Below, one piece after another: positions 51,460 to 60,545 of a stretch of DNA of 64,000 nucleotides (position 1 is the first letter of the stretch; each line of letters begins with the position of its first letter). Made by a program: the position numbers and the translations under genes. The notes under the pieces are model-generated. The model saw nothing but the letters and a program-made list of their open reading frames with translations. It searched no databases and was not told where the DNA came from. Source of the stretch: Amycolatopsis cihanbeyliensis. GTDB lineage: Bacteria > Actinomycetota > Actinomycetes > Mycobacteriales > Pseudonocardiaceae. The stretch lies in NCBI RefSeq assembly GCF_006715045.1, contig NZ_VFML01000002.1:558001-622000 (forward strand). Reading direction: 5' to 3'.

Positions 51460-52589
51460 GTTCATCGGATCCGGTCTGGCGCCGCCTGCTGACGGAGGTT
51501 TTCCGGGAATGGTTCATCTCGGAAACCATCTGGATCGACACGGCCGATGGCGAACTGGCCCTGTCGGCTGTCTCGAAAAGCACGGAACCGCAACGGTGGG
51601 CCCGGGCCATCACGGAAGATCGTTACCTGGTGACACAGGTCAACTTCGGCGCCGACCCACCCGACGGCGAGCTTCCCTGGCCGTCCAGCTCGTCCAGCAT
51701 GCCCAGCATCGTGGCGATGATGCTGGAAGCGCTGGACGTGCGGCACGGGCAGAGCGTGCTGGAGATCGGCACCGGGACCGGATGGAACGCGGCCTTGCTC
51801 TCCCGCCGGGCCGGTGACGCCGGTCGAGTGGTCACCGTCGAGGTGGACCCCACCCTCGCGGAACGCGCTCGCGGCGCGCTGGATCGCGCCGGGTACTCAC
51901 CAACGGTCGTGACCGGCGATGGCGCGAAAGGCTTCCCGGACGGCGCGCCGTACGACCGGATCATCGCCACCGCCTCGTTCCGGGAGGTACTGCCCGCGGC
52001 GTGGCTGGAGCAGCTCCGTCCGGGCGGACGGCTGGTCGGCCCGTGGGACAACGACTGGCTCGGCGGCATGCTCGTACTCGACAAGGACGAGGACGGCAAC
52101 GCCACCGGACGATTCCGTGACCAACTGGCCTTCATGCGACTACGCGACCAGCGGGCCGCGTACTACGGCTGGGAGCCCGAGGAATCCGAGATCGAGCGGG
52201 CCGCGCTCACCGAAACCGGCTGCCGGGGCAGCGACGGGGACAACATCTTCAACCCCGAACTCGGCCGGTTCGCCATCGGCGCGCTCGTCCCGGACTGCTA
52301 CCTGCACATCGACTTCAACACCCCCGCCGACTACCACCACGTGGTGGATCTCGACGACGGCTTCGCCCGCTCCTTCGCCCGGATGTACTGGGACGTCAAC
52401 ACACCAACGCATTACCAGGTGCGGCAGCTCGGACCGCGCAAGCTGTGGGACGAGGTGGAGGCCGCCTACGACTGGTGGCACGACAACGACGAACCCGGAA
52501 TGGAACGGTTCGGCCTGGAAATCCGCGACGGCAAACAATGGCTATGGCTGGACCACCCGGACCACGTTGTCCGGGTGGTCACCGGCTAA
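51456..52589 (+). CDS. PIMT-like O-methyltransferase with C-terminal extension (candidate aspartimide-forming RiPP enzyme)
   Basis: 377-residue protein. The N-terminal two thirds are a protein-L-isoaspartate O-methyltransferase fold: PSSSSSMPSIVAMMLEAL (substrate loop), VLEIGTGTGWNAALLSRRAG (motif I, about residues 101-120), VVTVEVDPTLAERA, and PYDRIIATASFREVLPAAWLEQLRPGGRL (motif II/post-II). Ordinary PIMT is about 210-220 residues; here about 150 extra C-terminal residues (from near 230) hold RDQRAAYYGWEPEESEIERA and HYQVRQLGPRKLWDEVEAAYDWWHDN. PIMT homologues of this length coupled to a short peptide methylate Asp and yield aspartimide in RiPP pathways. GTG 51456 overlaps the peptide stop. 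A repair PIMT role is less likely because of the extension and context. Confidence 0.85.
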   Translation: MSSSDPVWRRLLTEVFREWFISETIWIDTADGELALSAVSKSTEPQRWARAITEDRYLVTQVNFGADPPDGELPWPSSSSSMPSIVAMMLEALDVRHGQSVLEIGTGTGWNAALLSRRAGDAGRVVTVEVDPTLAERARGALDRAGYSPTVVTGDGAKGFPDGAPYDRIIATASFREVLPAAWLEQLRPGGRLVGPWDNDWLGGMLVLDKDEDGNATGRFRDQLAFMRLRDQRAAYYGWEPEESEIERAALTETGCRGSDGDNIFNPELGRFAIGALVPDCYLHIDFNTPADYHHVVDLDDGFARSFARMYWDVNTPTHYQVRQLGPRKLWDEVEAAYDWWHDNDEPGMERFGLEIRDGKQWLWLDHPDHVVRVVTG

Positions 52590-52592
52590 ACG

Positions 52593-53444
52593 TCACGAGC
52601 GTGGGTGGCCCATGATCCGGTCCCGGAGGAAGGTGGGCTCCACCAGGTCGAGTCCGTGCGAGGTGTCCACGATCTCGGTCTCGACGCCGGGAGCCAGCCG
52701 GGCGAGCCTGGCTTGTACCTCCCGGGCGTCGTGTAGGGGGCTCCGCCCGGCGAGGATGATCCGGGTGGGTACCGAGATCCCCCGCAGCCCCTCGTCGGTG
52801 AAGTCGCCGATCATGAACGCTTTCATCCGGAATGGCAGCTGCGCGATCATCAGCCGCCGGATCGCGGGATCCACGAACCCGCTGTACTTCGAGTCCGCCT
52901 TGATCCGCCGGCGCAGGAAACCGGGCAGGAACATCGTCAGCAACCCCGTCCAGAGGTAGCCGTACACCCTGAGCCATGACCTGAAGAAGCCAGCCGGGTC
53001 GAAGGCGGTCACCCGGGAAACCCGCTCCGGCCGGTGGATCGCCTGGTTGAGCGCGAGCCAGCCGCCGCGCGATAGCCCCACAAGGTGGACCTTGTCGTGC
53101 CCCACGCTGTCCAGTACCTCGGCCAGCCAGTCCGCGTTGGCCCGCGCGTCGGGCATCGGTGCTGTCTGCACGGAGCGGCCCGGCTCGCCCATCGAGTCCA
53201 CCGCGTACAGCACGTGGTCACGACCAAGTTCGGCCGCGTACCGTTGCCACATCAGGGATGTAACGGTAAAGCCGTGCAGCAGGACGAGCGGCTCGCCGTC
53301 ACCCCCGCTGCGCCGCACGTAGGTCGGCCCGAAGGACGTCTCGACCGTCAGGTCCTCGTAGGGCAACGGCCAGTCCAGGATCGCGTCGTACACCTCCGCG
53401 TAGCGCTTCCTCGCCTTGTCGTTGGCGAAACCGCTGATCACCAT
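52593..53444 (-). CDS. Alpha/beta hydrolase
   Basis: 283-residue hydrolase with all elements of a serine triad: HGFTVTSLMWQRY (oxyanion), nucleophile Ser in LVGLSRGGWLALN (about residue 125), acid in AGRSPLHDAREV (about residue 233) and His in DTSHGLDLVEP (about residue 263). VDSMGEPGRS is a typical strand-4 motif of this branch. The ATG at 53444 lies next to the long palindrome that separates it from the divergent TetR gene, which probably represses both. It is convergent with the PIMT-like gene. Confidence 0.88.
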   Translation of the reverse strand: MVISGFANDKARKRYAEVYDAILDWPLPYEDLTVETSFGPTYVRRSGGDGEPLVLLHGFTVTSLMWQRYAAELGRDHVLYAVDSMGEPGRSVQTAPMPDARANADWLAEVLDSVGHDKVHLVGLSRGGWLALNQAIHRPERVSRVTAFDPAGFFRSWLRVYGYLWTGLLTMFLPGFLRRRIKADSKYSGFVDPAIRRLMIAQLPFRMKAFMIGDFTDEGLRGISVPTRIILAGRSPLHDAREVQARLARLAPGVETEIVDTSHGLDLVEPTFLRDRIMGHPRS

Positions 53445-53450
53445 GGCATC

Positions 53451-53490
53451 CCCGCGGTTTTATCGTGCAGTTGCACTATAAAATAGCGGG
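53451..53490. promoter_or_regulatory. 40-bp symmetric operator between divergent hydrolase and TetR genes
   Basis: The region is symmetric about 53470/53471: CCCGC, two unpaired bases, TTTTAT, one base, GTGCA, a GT centre, TGCAC, one base, ATAAAA, two bases, GCGGG. This gives 16 matching pairs in a 20-bp half. It lies 7 nt from the hydrolase ATG and 38 nt before the TetR GTG. It is the expected binding site of the TetR protein. Confidence 0.82.
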
Positions 53491-53527
53491 GGCCAGATTG
53501 CCAACACCCATATGGCAGAGTGATTCC

Positions 53528-54112
53528 GTGCCGAAGCGTGTGGATCACGAGAAACGTCGCAGGGAGATCATCCAGGCGCTGTGGCGCATCGCCGCCGAAG
53601 GCGGCCTACCGGCCGTCACGCTGCGCCGGGTCGCCGCGGAGGCAGGCGTGTCGATGAATCTGGTGCAGTACTACTTCACCACCAAGGACCAGCTGATCTG
53701 TTACGGCCTGGAAGGCATCATCGAGGTGGCCGTGGCACGGATGACGGCGGACATCGACGCCGCCACGGGCTCCGGTGATCCCCGGGCCGTCCTGCGGGCT
53801 GCCCTGGTCAGCCAGCTGCCTGCCGACGAGGACAGCAGGCAGACCTCAGCCGTGTACTACGCCTACGTGCTCTACGCCGTGACCGACCAGAATGTACGGG
53901 AACTGCTCAGCGGGATCCCACGGGAACTCGCGTCCCCACTCGTGCCGCTGGTGGAGAAGTCGCAGCCGGAAGGCATCGACCCGCTCATCGAGGTGCAAAG
54001 CCTCATCGCGCTGACCACCGGGCTGGCCGTGAGCATCCTCATCGGCTCGTACACCACGGGGGAAGCGGTGGCGTTCATCGATTACCGGCTGGACCGGCTG
54101 TTCACCGCATAG
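53528..54112 (+). CDS. TetR-family transcriptional regulator
   Basis: 194-residue regulator. The N-terminal HTH (about residues 8-54) contains IIQALWRIAAEGGLPAVTLRRVAAEAGVSMNLVQYYFTTKDQLI in outline; the LVQYYF motif is typical of the BetI-like subgroup. The C-terminal domain is helical with YAYVLYAVTDQNVRELLSG and [13 protein letters not shown]. The start is GTG 53528; the longer open frame would run through the operator. It is convergent with proB, overlapping it by 11 nt. Confidence 0.9.
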   Translation: MPKRVDHEKRRREIIQALWRIAAEGGLPAVTLRRVAAEAGVSMNLVQYYFTTKDQLICYGLEGIIEVAVARMTADIDAATGSGDPRAVLRAALVSQLPADEDSRQTSAVYYAYVLYAVTDQNVRELLSGIPRELASPLVPLVEKSQPEGIDPLIEVQSLIALTTGLAVSILIGSYTTGEAVAFIDYRLDRLFTA

Positions 54113-55226
54113 ACCGTGACCGGCGCAGCGGCACCAGGTCGTCGGCATGCACGACCTCGCGACGGTGCTCGGCGGGGAGATCGTGGGTGGATCGCCCGAT
54201 CATGGCAGGCAGTTCGGCCACGTCGAAGGCCACCACTCCGCGGGCGACCACCTCCTGCGCCGGATCGACCAGATCCACCACGTCGCCTGCCTGGAAGTCG
54301 CCGTCGACGCCGGTGACACCGGCCGCGAGCAGGGAGCGCCTGCGGCCGATCACGGCGGCGACCGCGCCATCGTCCAGATGCAACCGCCCGGTCGCGCCGG
54401 CGGCATAGCCGAGCCAGAACCGGCGCGCGGACAGCCGGGAACCCGCGGCCTGGAACGCGGTGCCGACGTCGGCGGCCGCCAGCGCACGGGATGCCTCGGT
54501 GGCCGCGGCCAGCAGCACCGGGATGCCCGCCGCCGCGGCGGTGCGCGCGGCGGCCAGTTTGGACACCATTCCCCCGGTGCCGAGCCCGGAGCTGGACATG
54601 CCGACGGTCAGGCCTTCGATATCCGACTCCCCCGTGACCTCGGTGACCTTGCGCGTCGCACCGTCGCGGGGATCCCCGTCATACAAGGCATCCACATCGG
54701 ACAGGAGTACCAGGCCATCGGCGCCGATGAGGTGCGCCACCAGCGCGGCGAGCCGGTCGTTGTCGCCGAACCGGATCTCCTCGGTGGCGACGGTGTCGTT
54801 CTCGTTCACCACCGGAACCGCGCCGAGCGCCAGCAACCGGGAGAAGGTGCGCTCGGCGTTGCGGTAGTGCGCGCGCCGCACCACGTCGTCGGAGGTCAGC
54901 AACACCTGCCCGACCGTGAGCGCGTAGCGGCCGAAGGACTCGGCGTAGGCGTGCGCCAGTGCGAGCTGGCCCACGCTGGCGGCCGCCTGCTGGGTGGCCA
55001 GGTCCCGCGGCCGGGTACCCAGCGCGAGCGGCGCGAGCCCGGCTCCGATGGCGCCACTGGACACCAGCACGAGCTGGCTGCCCCCGGTCACCCTGGCCGC
55101 GACCGCGTCCACCAGCGCGTCGAGCCTGGACACGTCCAGGCCGTCGCCGGCCGTGGTGAGTGCGGTGGAACCGACCTTGACCACCAGGCGTTTCGCGGTC
55201 GCGATCGCCTGCCGGGTGTTACTCAC
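54102..55226 (-). CDS. proB: Glutamate 5-kinase
   Basis: 374-residue enzyme that phosphorylates glutamate in the first step of proline synthesis. The amino-acid kinase domain has [13 protein letters not shown] (about residues 13-25), [37 protein letters not shown] and the nucleotide site [15 protein letters not shown]; a PUA domain (about 280-370) follows. GTG 55226 lies 8 nt inside the end of obg, with GAGG at a suitable distance; ATG 55235 is an alternative with poor spacing. The partner proA is not next to it in this window. Confidence 0.95.
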   Translation of the reverse strand: MSNTRQAIATAKRLVVKVGSTALTTAGDGLDVSRLDALVDAVAARVTGGSQLVLVSSGAIGAGLAPLALGTRPRDLATQQAAASVGQLALAHAYAESFGRYALTVGQVLLTSDDVVRRAHYRNAERTFSRLLALGAVPVVNENDTVATEEIRFGDNDRLAALVAHLIGADGLVLLSDVDALYDGDPRDGATRKVTEVTGESDIEGLTVGMSSSGLGTGGMVSKLAAARTAAAAGIPVLLAAATEASRALAAADVGTAFQAAGSRLSARRFWLGYAAGATGRLHLDDGAVAAVIGRRRSLLAAGVTGVDGDFQAGDVVDLVDPAQEVVARGVVAFDVAELPAMIGRSTHDLPAEHRREVVHADDLVPLRRSRSMR

Positions 55227-56670
55227 GCTCGGCATCCTCGTCGGACGTACTTTCCCTGCGCAGCCGGCGGGCCTCCTTGCGCTCGGCCGCACCGACCCGG
55301 CCGTGTTCTTCCAGCCGGGTGTCCGTGCCGCGGCCGGACATCCGCATGGCGACCCCGGCCGGGGTGGACGGTTCCCATTCGAACGTGCGGTCGCCGATGG
55401 TCACCGGGCTGCCGGGCTGTGCGCCCTGGCGAGCCAGCTCTTCCTCCACGCCGAGCCGGTTGAGCCGGTCGGCGAGGTAACCGATGGCCTCGTCGTTGCC
55501 GAAGTCGGTCTGCCGAATCCAGCGCTCCGGGCGCGGGCCACGCACGATGAACCCGCCCGGCTCCTCCGGGTCCGGTTCGACGGTGAACCCACTGTCGTCC
55601 ACGGCCGCGGGCCGCACGACCACCTTGGTCGGTGCCGCGGCCGGCTGCTCGGCGCGGTATTCCTCGACCACGGCGGCCAGCGCGTAGCTGAGCTCCTTGA
55701 GCCCCTGCCGGGTGGCGGTGGACACCTCGAACACCCGCAGCCCGCGTGCCGCGAGGTCCGGCCGCACCAGTTCGGCGAGCTCGGCCGCCTCGGGAACGTC
55801 CACTTTGTTCAGCACCACGATCCGCGGCCGCTGCGCCAGCTCCCCACCGAGGCTGGGGGTGTACTGGGCCAGCTCGTCCTCCAGCGCGTCCATATCGGAC
55901 ATCGGGTCGCGACCCGCCTCGTAGGTCGCGCAGTCGATGACGTGCACCAGGACGGCGCACCGCTCGATATGCCGGAGGAAGTCGAGACCGAGTCCCTTGC
56001 CGGCGCTGGCCCCGGGAATCAGGCCGGGCACGTCGGCCATGGTGAACACGGTCTCACCCGCGGTGACGACGCCGAGGTTGGGCACCAGCGTGGTGAACGG
56101 GTAGTCCGCGATCTTCGGTCGGGCCGCCGACAGCACCGAGATCAGCGAGGACTTGCCGGCCGAGGGGAATCCCAGCAGGCCGACATCGGCCACCGACCGC
56201 AGCTCTAGTACCAGGTCGCGGGCCTGGCCGGGCTCGCCGAGCAGGGCGAAACCCGGTGCTTTGCGGGCACGGGAGGCAAGGGCGGCGTTGCCGAGCCCGC
56301 CGCGGCCGCCCTTGGCCGCGACGAACGTGGTTCCGGGGCCGGTCAGGTCGGCGATCAGCTCGCCGTCCTCGGCCAGCACGACGGTTCCGTCCGGGACCCG
56401 CAGCTCGAGCGGTTCGCCCGCGGCGCCCGCGCGGTGGCCGCCCTGACCCTGCTTGCCGTTGCCGGCGCGGGCGTGCGGCCGGAAGTGGAAGTCCAGCAGG
56501 GTGTGCACCCCGGGGTCCACGACGAGTACCACATCGCCGCCGTTCCCACCGTTGCCACCGTCCGGGCCGCCGAGTGGTTTGAACTTCTCCCGATGCACCG
56601 AGGCGCAGCCGTTCCCACCGTTGCCGGCGGCCAGATGGATCACCGCACGGTCAACGAACCGGGACGCCAT
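55219..56670 (-). CDS. obg: Obg/CgtA ribosome-associated GTPase
   Basis: 483-residue GTPase for 50S assembly and stress control. The Gly-rich Obg domain (about residues 1-158) includes [33 protein letters not shown] in outline; the G domain has [15 protein letters not shown] (P-loop, about residue 167), [16 protein letters not shown] and NKVDVPE. The OCT domain (about 345-425) follows, then a charged tail. The ATG at 56670 has AAAGGG 7 nt upstream, whereas ATG 56676 would sit on top of it. It follows rplU-rpmA as in most bacteria. Confidence 0.96.
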   Translation of the reverse strand: MASRFVDRAVIHLAAGNGGNGCASVHREKFKPLGGPDGGNGGNGGDVVLVVDPGVHTLLDFHFRPHARAGNGKQGQGGHRAGAAGEPLELRVPDGTVVLAEDGELIADLTGPGTTFVAAKGGRGGLGNAALASRARKAPGFALLGEPGQARDLVLELRSVADVGLLGFPSAGKSSLISVLSAARPKIADYPFTTLVPNLGVVTAGETVFTMADVPGLIPGASAGKGLGLDFLRHIERCAVLVHVIDCATYEAGRDPMSDMDALEDELAQYTPSLGGELAQRPRIVVLNKVDVPEAAELAELVRPDLAARGLRVFEVSTATRQGLKELSYALAAVVEEYRAEQPAAAPTKVVVRPAAVDDSGFTVEPDPEEPGGFIVRGPRPERWIRQTDFGNDEAIGYLADRLNRLGVEEELARQGAQPGSPVTIGDRTFEWEPSTPAGVAMRMSGRGTDTRLEEHGRVGAAERKEARRLRRESTSDEDAERE

Positions 56671-56749
56671 GTCCATACCCTTTCGACAGTTTCCCACCAC
56701 CCGCACCGCCCATCGTAGGAGCGGGTCGGTGGTGGTCGGGCGACGTAAA

Positions 56750-56789
56750 CGAGGGGCGGGCCGGAACGTGTGTCCGGACCCGCCCCTCG
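56750..56789 (-). terminator. Hairpin between rpmA and obg
   Basis: CGAGGGGCGGG-CCGGA (56750-56765) pairs with TCCGGACCCGCCCCTCG (56773-56789) with one extra base in the right arm and a 7-nt loop. No U-tract. It may attenuate read-through from the ribosomal genes into obg. Confidence 0.7.
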
Positions 56790-56818
56790 TCAGGTGCTCG
56801 CGTGGGTAGCGGCCGGGC

Positions 56819-57076
56819 TCAGGCCTCGGCCGACACGATGTTGACCGTCTTGCGGCCGCGCTTGTGGCCGAACTCGACGGAACCCGAGGACAGCGCGAAC
56901 AGGGTGTCATCGCCGCCGCGGCCGACGTTCACACCGGGGTGGAACTTCGTGCCGCGCTGGCGGACCAGGATCTCGCCTGCCTTGACGACCTGACCGCCGA
57001 ACCGCTTCACGCCGAGGTACTGCGGGTTGGAGTCACGGCCGTTGCGAGAGCTGGACGCACCTTTCTTGTGTGCCAT
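56819..57076 (-). CDS. rpmA: 50S ribosomal protein L27
   Basis: 85-residue protein; [20 protein letters not shown] onward is the canonical L27 N-terminus that reaches the peptidyl-transferase centre, and [19 protein letters not shown] follows. It is not extended by a cleavable leader, unlike Firmicutes L27. It follows rplU by 47 nt. Confidence 0.97.
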   Translation of the reverse strand: MAHKKGASSSRNGRDSNPQYLGVKRFGGQVVKAGEILVRQRGTKFHPGVNVGRGGDDTLFALSSGSVEFGHKRGRKTVNIVSAEA

Positions 57077-57123
57077 GGCTGGTCACTACTCCTTTGAAAG
57101 CAAGTCCTTTAAAAGCAACAGCC

Positions 57124-57438
57124 TTACTTGTTGATACCGGTGACCTCGACGCGGGTCAGCCGCTGACGGTGACCCTGCCGCTTCTGGTAGCCGGTCTTGT
57201 TCTTGAACTTGTGGATGCGAATCTTGGGGCCTTTGGCCTGCTCGACGACCTTGCCGATGACCGAGACCTTCGCCAGCGCGTCAGCGTCCGTGGTGACCTC
57301 GCCGCCATCGACATACAGCACGGCGGGGAAGGTGTGCTCGGTGCCCGGCTCGCCCTCGAGCTTTTCGACCTCGACGACGTCGCCGACGGCCACCTTGTAC
57401 TGCTTACCGCCGGTCTTGACGATCGCGTACGCCGACAC
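57124..57438 (-). CDS. rplU: 50S ribosomal protein L21
   Basis: 104-residue protein: [24 protein letters not shown] at the N-terminus and [22 protein letters not shown] at the C-terminus are standard L21. The GTG at 57438 has GGAG upstream (caGGAGacttcc); the longer open frame is not conserved. First gene of the rplU-rpmA-obg-proB series. Confidence 0.97.
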   Translation of the reverse strand: MSAYAIVKTGGKQYKVAVGDVVEVEKLEGEPGTEHTFPAVLYVDGGEVTTDADALAKVSVIGKVVEQAKGPKIRIHKFKNKTGYQKRQGHRQRLTRVEVTGINK

Positions 57439-57513
57439 GGAAGTCTCCTGCTTACTCGACAATGGGTGAGGGCTCGCACGACCGGCCCACCGCAGGCGGT
57501 CCTGGGTCGCGCA

Positions 57514-57543
57514 ATGTGGCCCGCAACTACCGGCGGGCCACAT
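57514..57543 (-). terminator. Hairpin terminator behind rne/rng
   Basis: ATGTGGCCCGC (57514-57524) pairs perfectly with 57533-57543 around an 8-nt loop, about 55 nt after the rne/rng stop and ahead of the rplU start. Actinomycete-type hairpin without U-tract. Confidence 0.72.
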
Positions 57544-57599
57544 AACAGCTTACGTGCTGCCCGGGGTCGCCGTTGAACCGGGGTCGCCACCGTTCTTCA

Positions 57600-60545
57600 T
57601 CAGCTCTGGTCCGAGGCATCGACCGGCGGCCCGGCCGGGCGCGAGGCGGCCCTCCGGGTGCGACGGCCGGTCGGCCGCGAGGCCGGGGCCGGCGCGGCGG
57701 ACCCGCCGCTCGGCACGGCCGCACCGGCCTCCGCGGGCTTCGGTGCCTCGGCGGCGGACTCGGCCTGCGTAACCTGCGCGGCCTGCGCGGACTCCGGCAC
57801 CTCCGACGATCCGGCCGGCTCGGGAGACGCGGCCGCCTCCGGCACCTCCTGGTCCCGGTAGTGACCGTTCCGGGCGTGCTGCTCGGGCTGCGCCTGATCC
57901 GCCTGGGGTTCCTGCTTGCTCGTCCGGTCCTCGTCCGGGCCCTTCGCCGCGGCCGCCTTCGAGGCGCTGGCCATGGCCTGCACGGCGGTGGCCACCGACT
58001 CCCGCTGCTCCGGGGTCGGCCCGGAGGACGCCTCGCCACGCTGCTCGGCAGGCGCGGGCTCCTCAGCACCCTTACCGCGGCCCCGGGACCGGCGCGAGCC
58101 GCCGTGTTGCTGCGCACCGCTGTTGCCGTTGCCGCGATGCGGCTCGGTGGACACCGTCAGGCCACGGCCCTTGCAGTGCTCGCAGGTGCCGGAGAAGGCC
58201 TCCAGCAAGCCGGTGCCGATCCGCTTGCGGGTCATCTGCACCAGCCCGAGCGAGGTCACCTCGGCGACCTGATGCCGGGTACGGTCCCGCCCGAGGCACT
58301 CGGTAAGCCTGCGCAGGACGAGGTCGCGGTTCGACTCCAGCACCATGTCGATGAAGTCGATCACGATGATCCCGCCGATGTCCCGCAGCCGCAGCTGGCG
58401 GACGATCTCCTCGGCCGACTCGAGGTTGTTGCGAGTGACCGTCTCCTCGAGGTTGCCGCCGGACCCGGTGAACTTGCCGGTGTTCACGTCGATCACGGTC
58501 ATCGCCTCGGTGCGGTCGATGACCAGGTAACCACCGGAGGGCAGCCACACCTTGCGGTCGAGCGCCTTGGTGATCTGCTCGTCGATCCGGTAGTCGGCGA
58601 AGACGTCCCCCTTGCCGGTGTACCGGTTGAGCCGTTCGGTGAGGTCGGGCGCCACGTGCTGCACGTAGGCGTTGATGGTCTCCCAGGCGGTACCGCCCTG
58701 CACCTCCAGCTTGGCGAAGTCCTCGGTGAACAGGTCGCGCACCACCTTGACCAGGAGGTCCGGCTCCTCGTAGAGCATCGTGGGCGCCCCGGTCTTCTTC
58801 TGCTTGCCCGATCCGGAACCGGCCGAACTCGCCCTCTCCTTGATGACGTCCCACTGGGCCTTCAGCCGCCGCACGTCCCGGCCGAGTTCCTCCTCGCTGA
58901 TGCCCTCCGAGGCGGTGCGAATGATCACACCGGCGTCTTCGGGGACGATTCGCTTGAGGATGTCCTTCAGCCTGCGCCGCTCGGTCTCCGGCAGCTTGCG
59001 GGAGATGCCGGTGGCGCCACCGGCGGGCACATACACCAGGAACCGGCCCGGCAGCGATATCTGGGTGGTGAGCCGGGCACCCTTGTGCCCGACCGGGTCC
59101 TTGGTGACCTGCACCAGCACGCTGTCGCCGGTGGACAGCGCCTGCTCGATCTTGCGCGCCTTGCCCTCCAGCCCGGCGGCGTCCCAGTCGACCTCGCCTG
59201 CGTACAGCACGGCGTTGCGGCCGCGGCCGATGTCGATGAAGGCCGCCTCCATCGAGGGCAGCACGTTCTGCACCCGGCCGAGGTAGACGTTGCCCACGAT
59301 GGAACCGCTGCCGGCCGAGGTCACGAAGTGCTCGACGAGCACCCCGTCCTCCAGCACGCCGATCTGGGTGGTGTCGCCCTTCTCCGCGACGACCATGGTG
59401 CGCTCGACCGACTCGCGGCGGGCCAGGAACTCCGACTCGGACAGGATCGGTGCGCGGCGGCGCCCGGCCTCCCTGCCGTCCCGCCTGCGCTGCCGCTTGG
59501 CCTCCAGCCGGGTGGAGCCACGCACGCTGCGCACGCCGTCCCGCTGCTTGTCGTTCTGTTTGTCCTGTTTGTCCTGTTTGTCGTTGCCTTCGCCCTTGCT
59601 CTCGCGGACATGCACCACGGTGTTCGGCGGGTCGTCCTGCGGGGAGCCATCGGCCGAGTCGCCGTCCCCGCCCTTGCGGCGCCGGCGACGGCGGCGGCGA
59701 CGGCTAGCCTCGCTGTCCTCGGCATCGGCGCCCTCACCGGCGGCCGCATCCTTGTCCTTTTTGTCCTTGTCGTCCTTTTTGGCCGCCTTGTCGGACTTGT
59801 CGGACTTCTTGTCCTTGTTGGTGTCCTTGTTGTCCTTGCCAGCGGTGTCCTTGCCAGCGGTGTCCTTCTTGCCGCCGTCGTCCTTGCTCGCGGCCTGCCC
59901 GGTCTCACCGGGCTCACCCGGTTCGCCACCGTCGTCCTGGTATCCCTCGGCGGAGCCGTCCTCGGCACCCTTGCCGCGCCCGCGGCCACGGCGACCCCGG
60001 CGCCGACGGCGGCGGGCACCGCCGTCGGCATCGCCGTCCTCCCCGTCATCGTCGACATCGTGACCAGCGGATTCCTGCTCATCCGACGGCTGACCGGCCG
60101 GCTCCTCGTCCGCGGGGACGGGCTGCGGGCTCTCCCCGGCGGCCGGCTCGGGCGGCAGGAAGACCGGGGAGGGCGCGGCGAACACCGGCACATGCGGGCG
60201 GCGCGCCGACTTCTCCTGCCCCGGCTCGCTCCCCGCGGGGGCGGCCGAGACCTGCTCAACCGGTTGTGTGTCCGATGTCACCGTTTCGTTCTGTTCCTCG
60301 GGCGTGCCGCCGACCCCGAGAGCCTCGCCGACCCGCAGGGCGACCTCACGCGGGACGCTGGACTGCGCGCTGCGCACGCTCTCCCCCAGCTCGGTGAGTT
60401 GCCCCAGCACTTCCCTGCTGCTCGAACCGAGCAACTTGGCGAGGGCGTGCACCCTGATCCGCGCGGGCAACTCGGCCAGCGGGCCGGCTGCGGGTGTGGC
60501 GGCGGTCCCGCCGGTGTTCTCGGCGGGTGTCTCCGCGTTCGACAT
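57600..60545 (-). CDS. rne: Ribonuclease E/G with a long N-terminal low-complexity region
   Basis: 981 residues. An N-terminal IF2-N-like stretch (about residues 27-75, IRVHALAKLLGSSSREVLGQL) precedes some 250 residues of low complexity, first acidic with basic Arg clusters ([18 protein letters not shown]), then Lys/Asp repeats (KKDTAGKDTAGKDNKD and similar). The catalytic core begins near 370 with the S1 domain (GNVYLGRVQNVLPSMEAAFIDIG), followed by VIDVNTGKFTG and IIVIDFIDM, which hold the metal-binding aspartates, and the zinc-link CEHCKGRG. A disordered Ala/Glu/Pro-rich tail follows. The ATG has GGAGGAG upstream. It processes rRNA and turns over mRNA. Confidence 0.95.
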   Translation of the reverse strand: MSNAETPAENTGGTAATPAAGPLAELPARIRVHALAKLLGSSSREVLGQLTELGESVRSAQSSVPREVALRVGEALGVGGTPEEQNETVTSDTQPVEQVSAAPAGSEPGQEKSARRPHVPVFAAPSPVFLPPEPAAGESPQPVPADEEPAGQPSDEQESAGHDVDDDGEDGDADGGARRRRRRGRRGRGRGKGAEDGSAEGYQDDGGEPGEPGETGQAASKDDGGKKDTAGKDTAGKDNKDTNKDKKSDKSDKAAKKDDKDKKDKDAAAGEGADAEDSEASRRRRRRRRRKGGDGDSADGSPQDDPPNTVVHVRESKGEGNDKQDKQDKQNDKQRDGVRSVRGSTRLEAKRQRRRDGREAGRRRAPILSESEFLARRESVERTMVVAEKGDTTQIGVLEDGVLVEHFVTSAGSGSIVGNVYLGRVQNVLPSMEAAFIDIGRGRNAVLYAGEVDWDAAGLEGKARKIEQALSTGDSVLVQVTKDPVGHKGARLTTQISLPGRFLVYVPAGGATGISRKLPETERRRLKDILKRIVPEDAGVIIRTASEGISEEELGRDVRRLKAQWDVIKERASSAGSGSGKQKKTGAPTMLYEEPDLLVKVVRDLFTEDFAKLEVQGGTAWETINAYVQHVAPDLTERLNRYTGKGDVFADYRIDEQITKALDRKVWLPSGGYLVIDRTEAMTVIDVNTGKFTGSGGNLEETVTRNNLESAEEIVRQLRLRDIGGIIVIDFIDMVLESNRDLVLRRLTECLGRDRTRHQVAEVTSLGLVQMTRKRIGTGLLEAFSGTCEHCKGRGLTVSTEPHRGNGNSGAQQHGGSRRSRGRGKGAEEPAPAEQRGEASSGPTPEQRESVATAVQAMASASKAAAAKGPDEDRTSKQEPQADQAQPEQHARNGHYRDQEVPEAAASPEPAGSSEVPESAQAAQVTQAESAAEAPKPAEAGAAVPSGGSAAPAPASRPTGRRTRRAASRPAGPPVDASDQS

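Noticed and set aside
51456..52589. Ordinary protein-repair L-isoaspartate methyltransferase (pcm)
   Set aside because: It is about 150 residues too long and is translationally coupled to a short acidic peptide beside specialised-metabolism regulators; kept only as a fallback.
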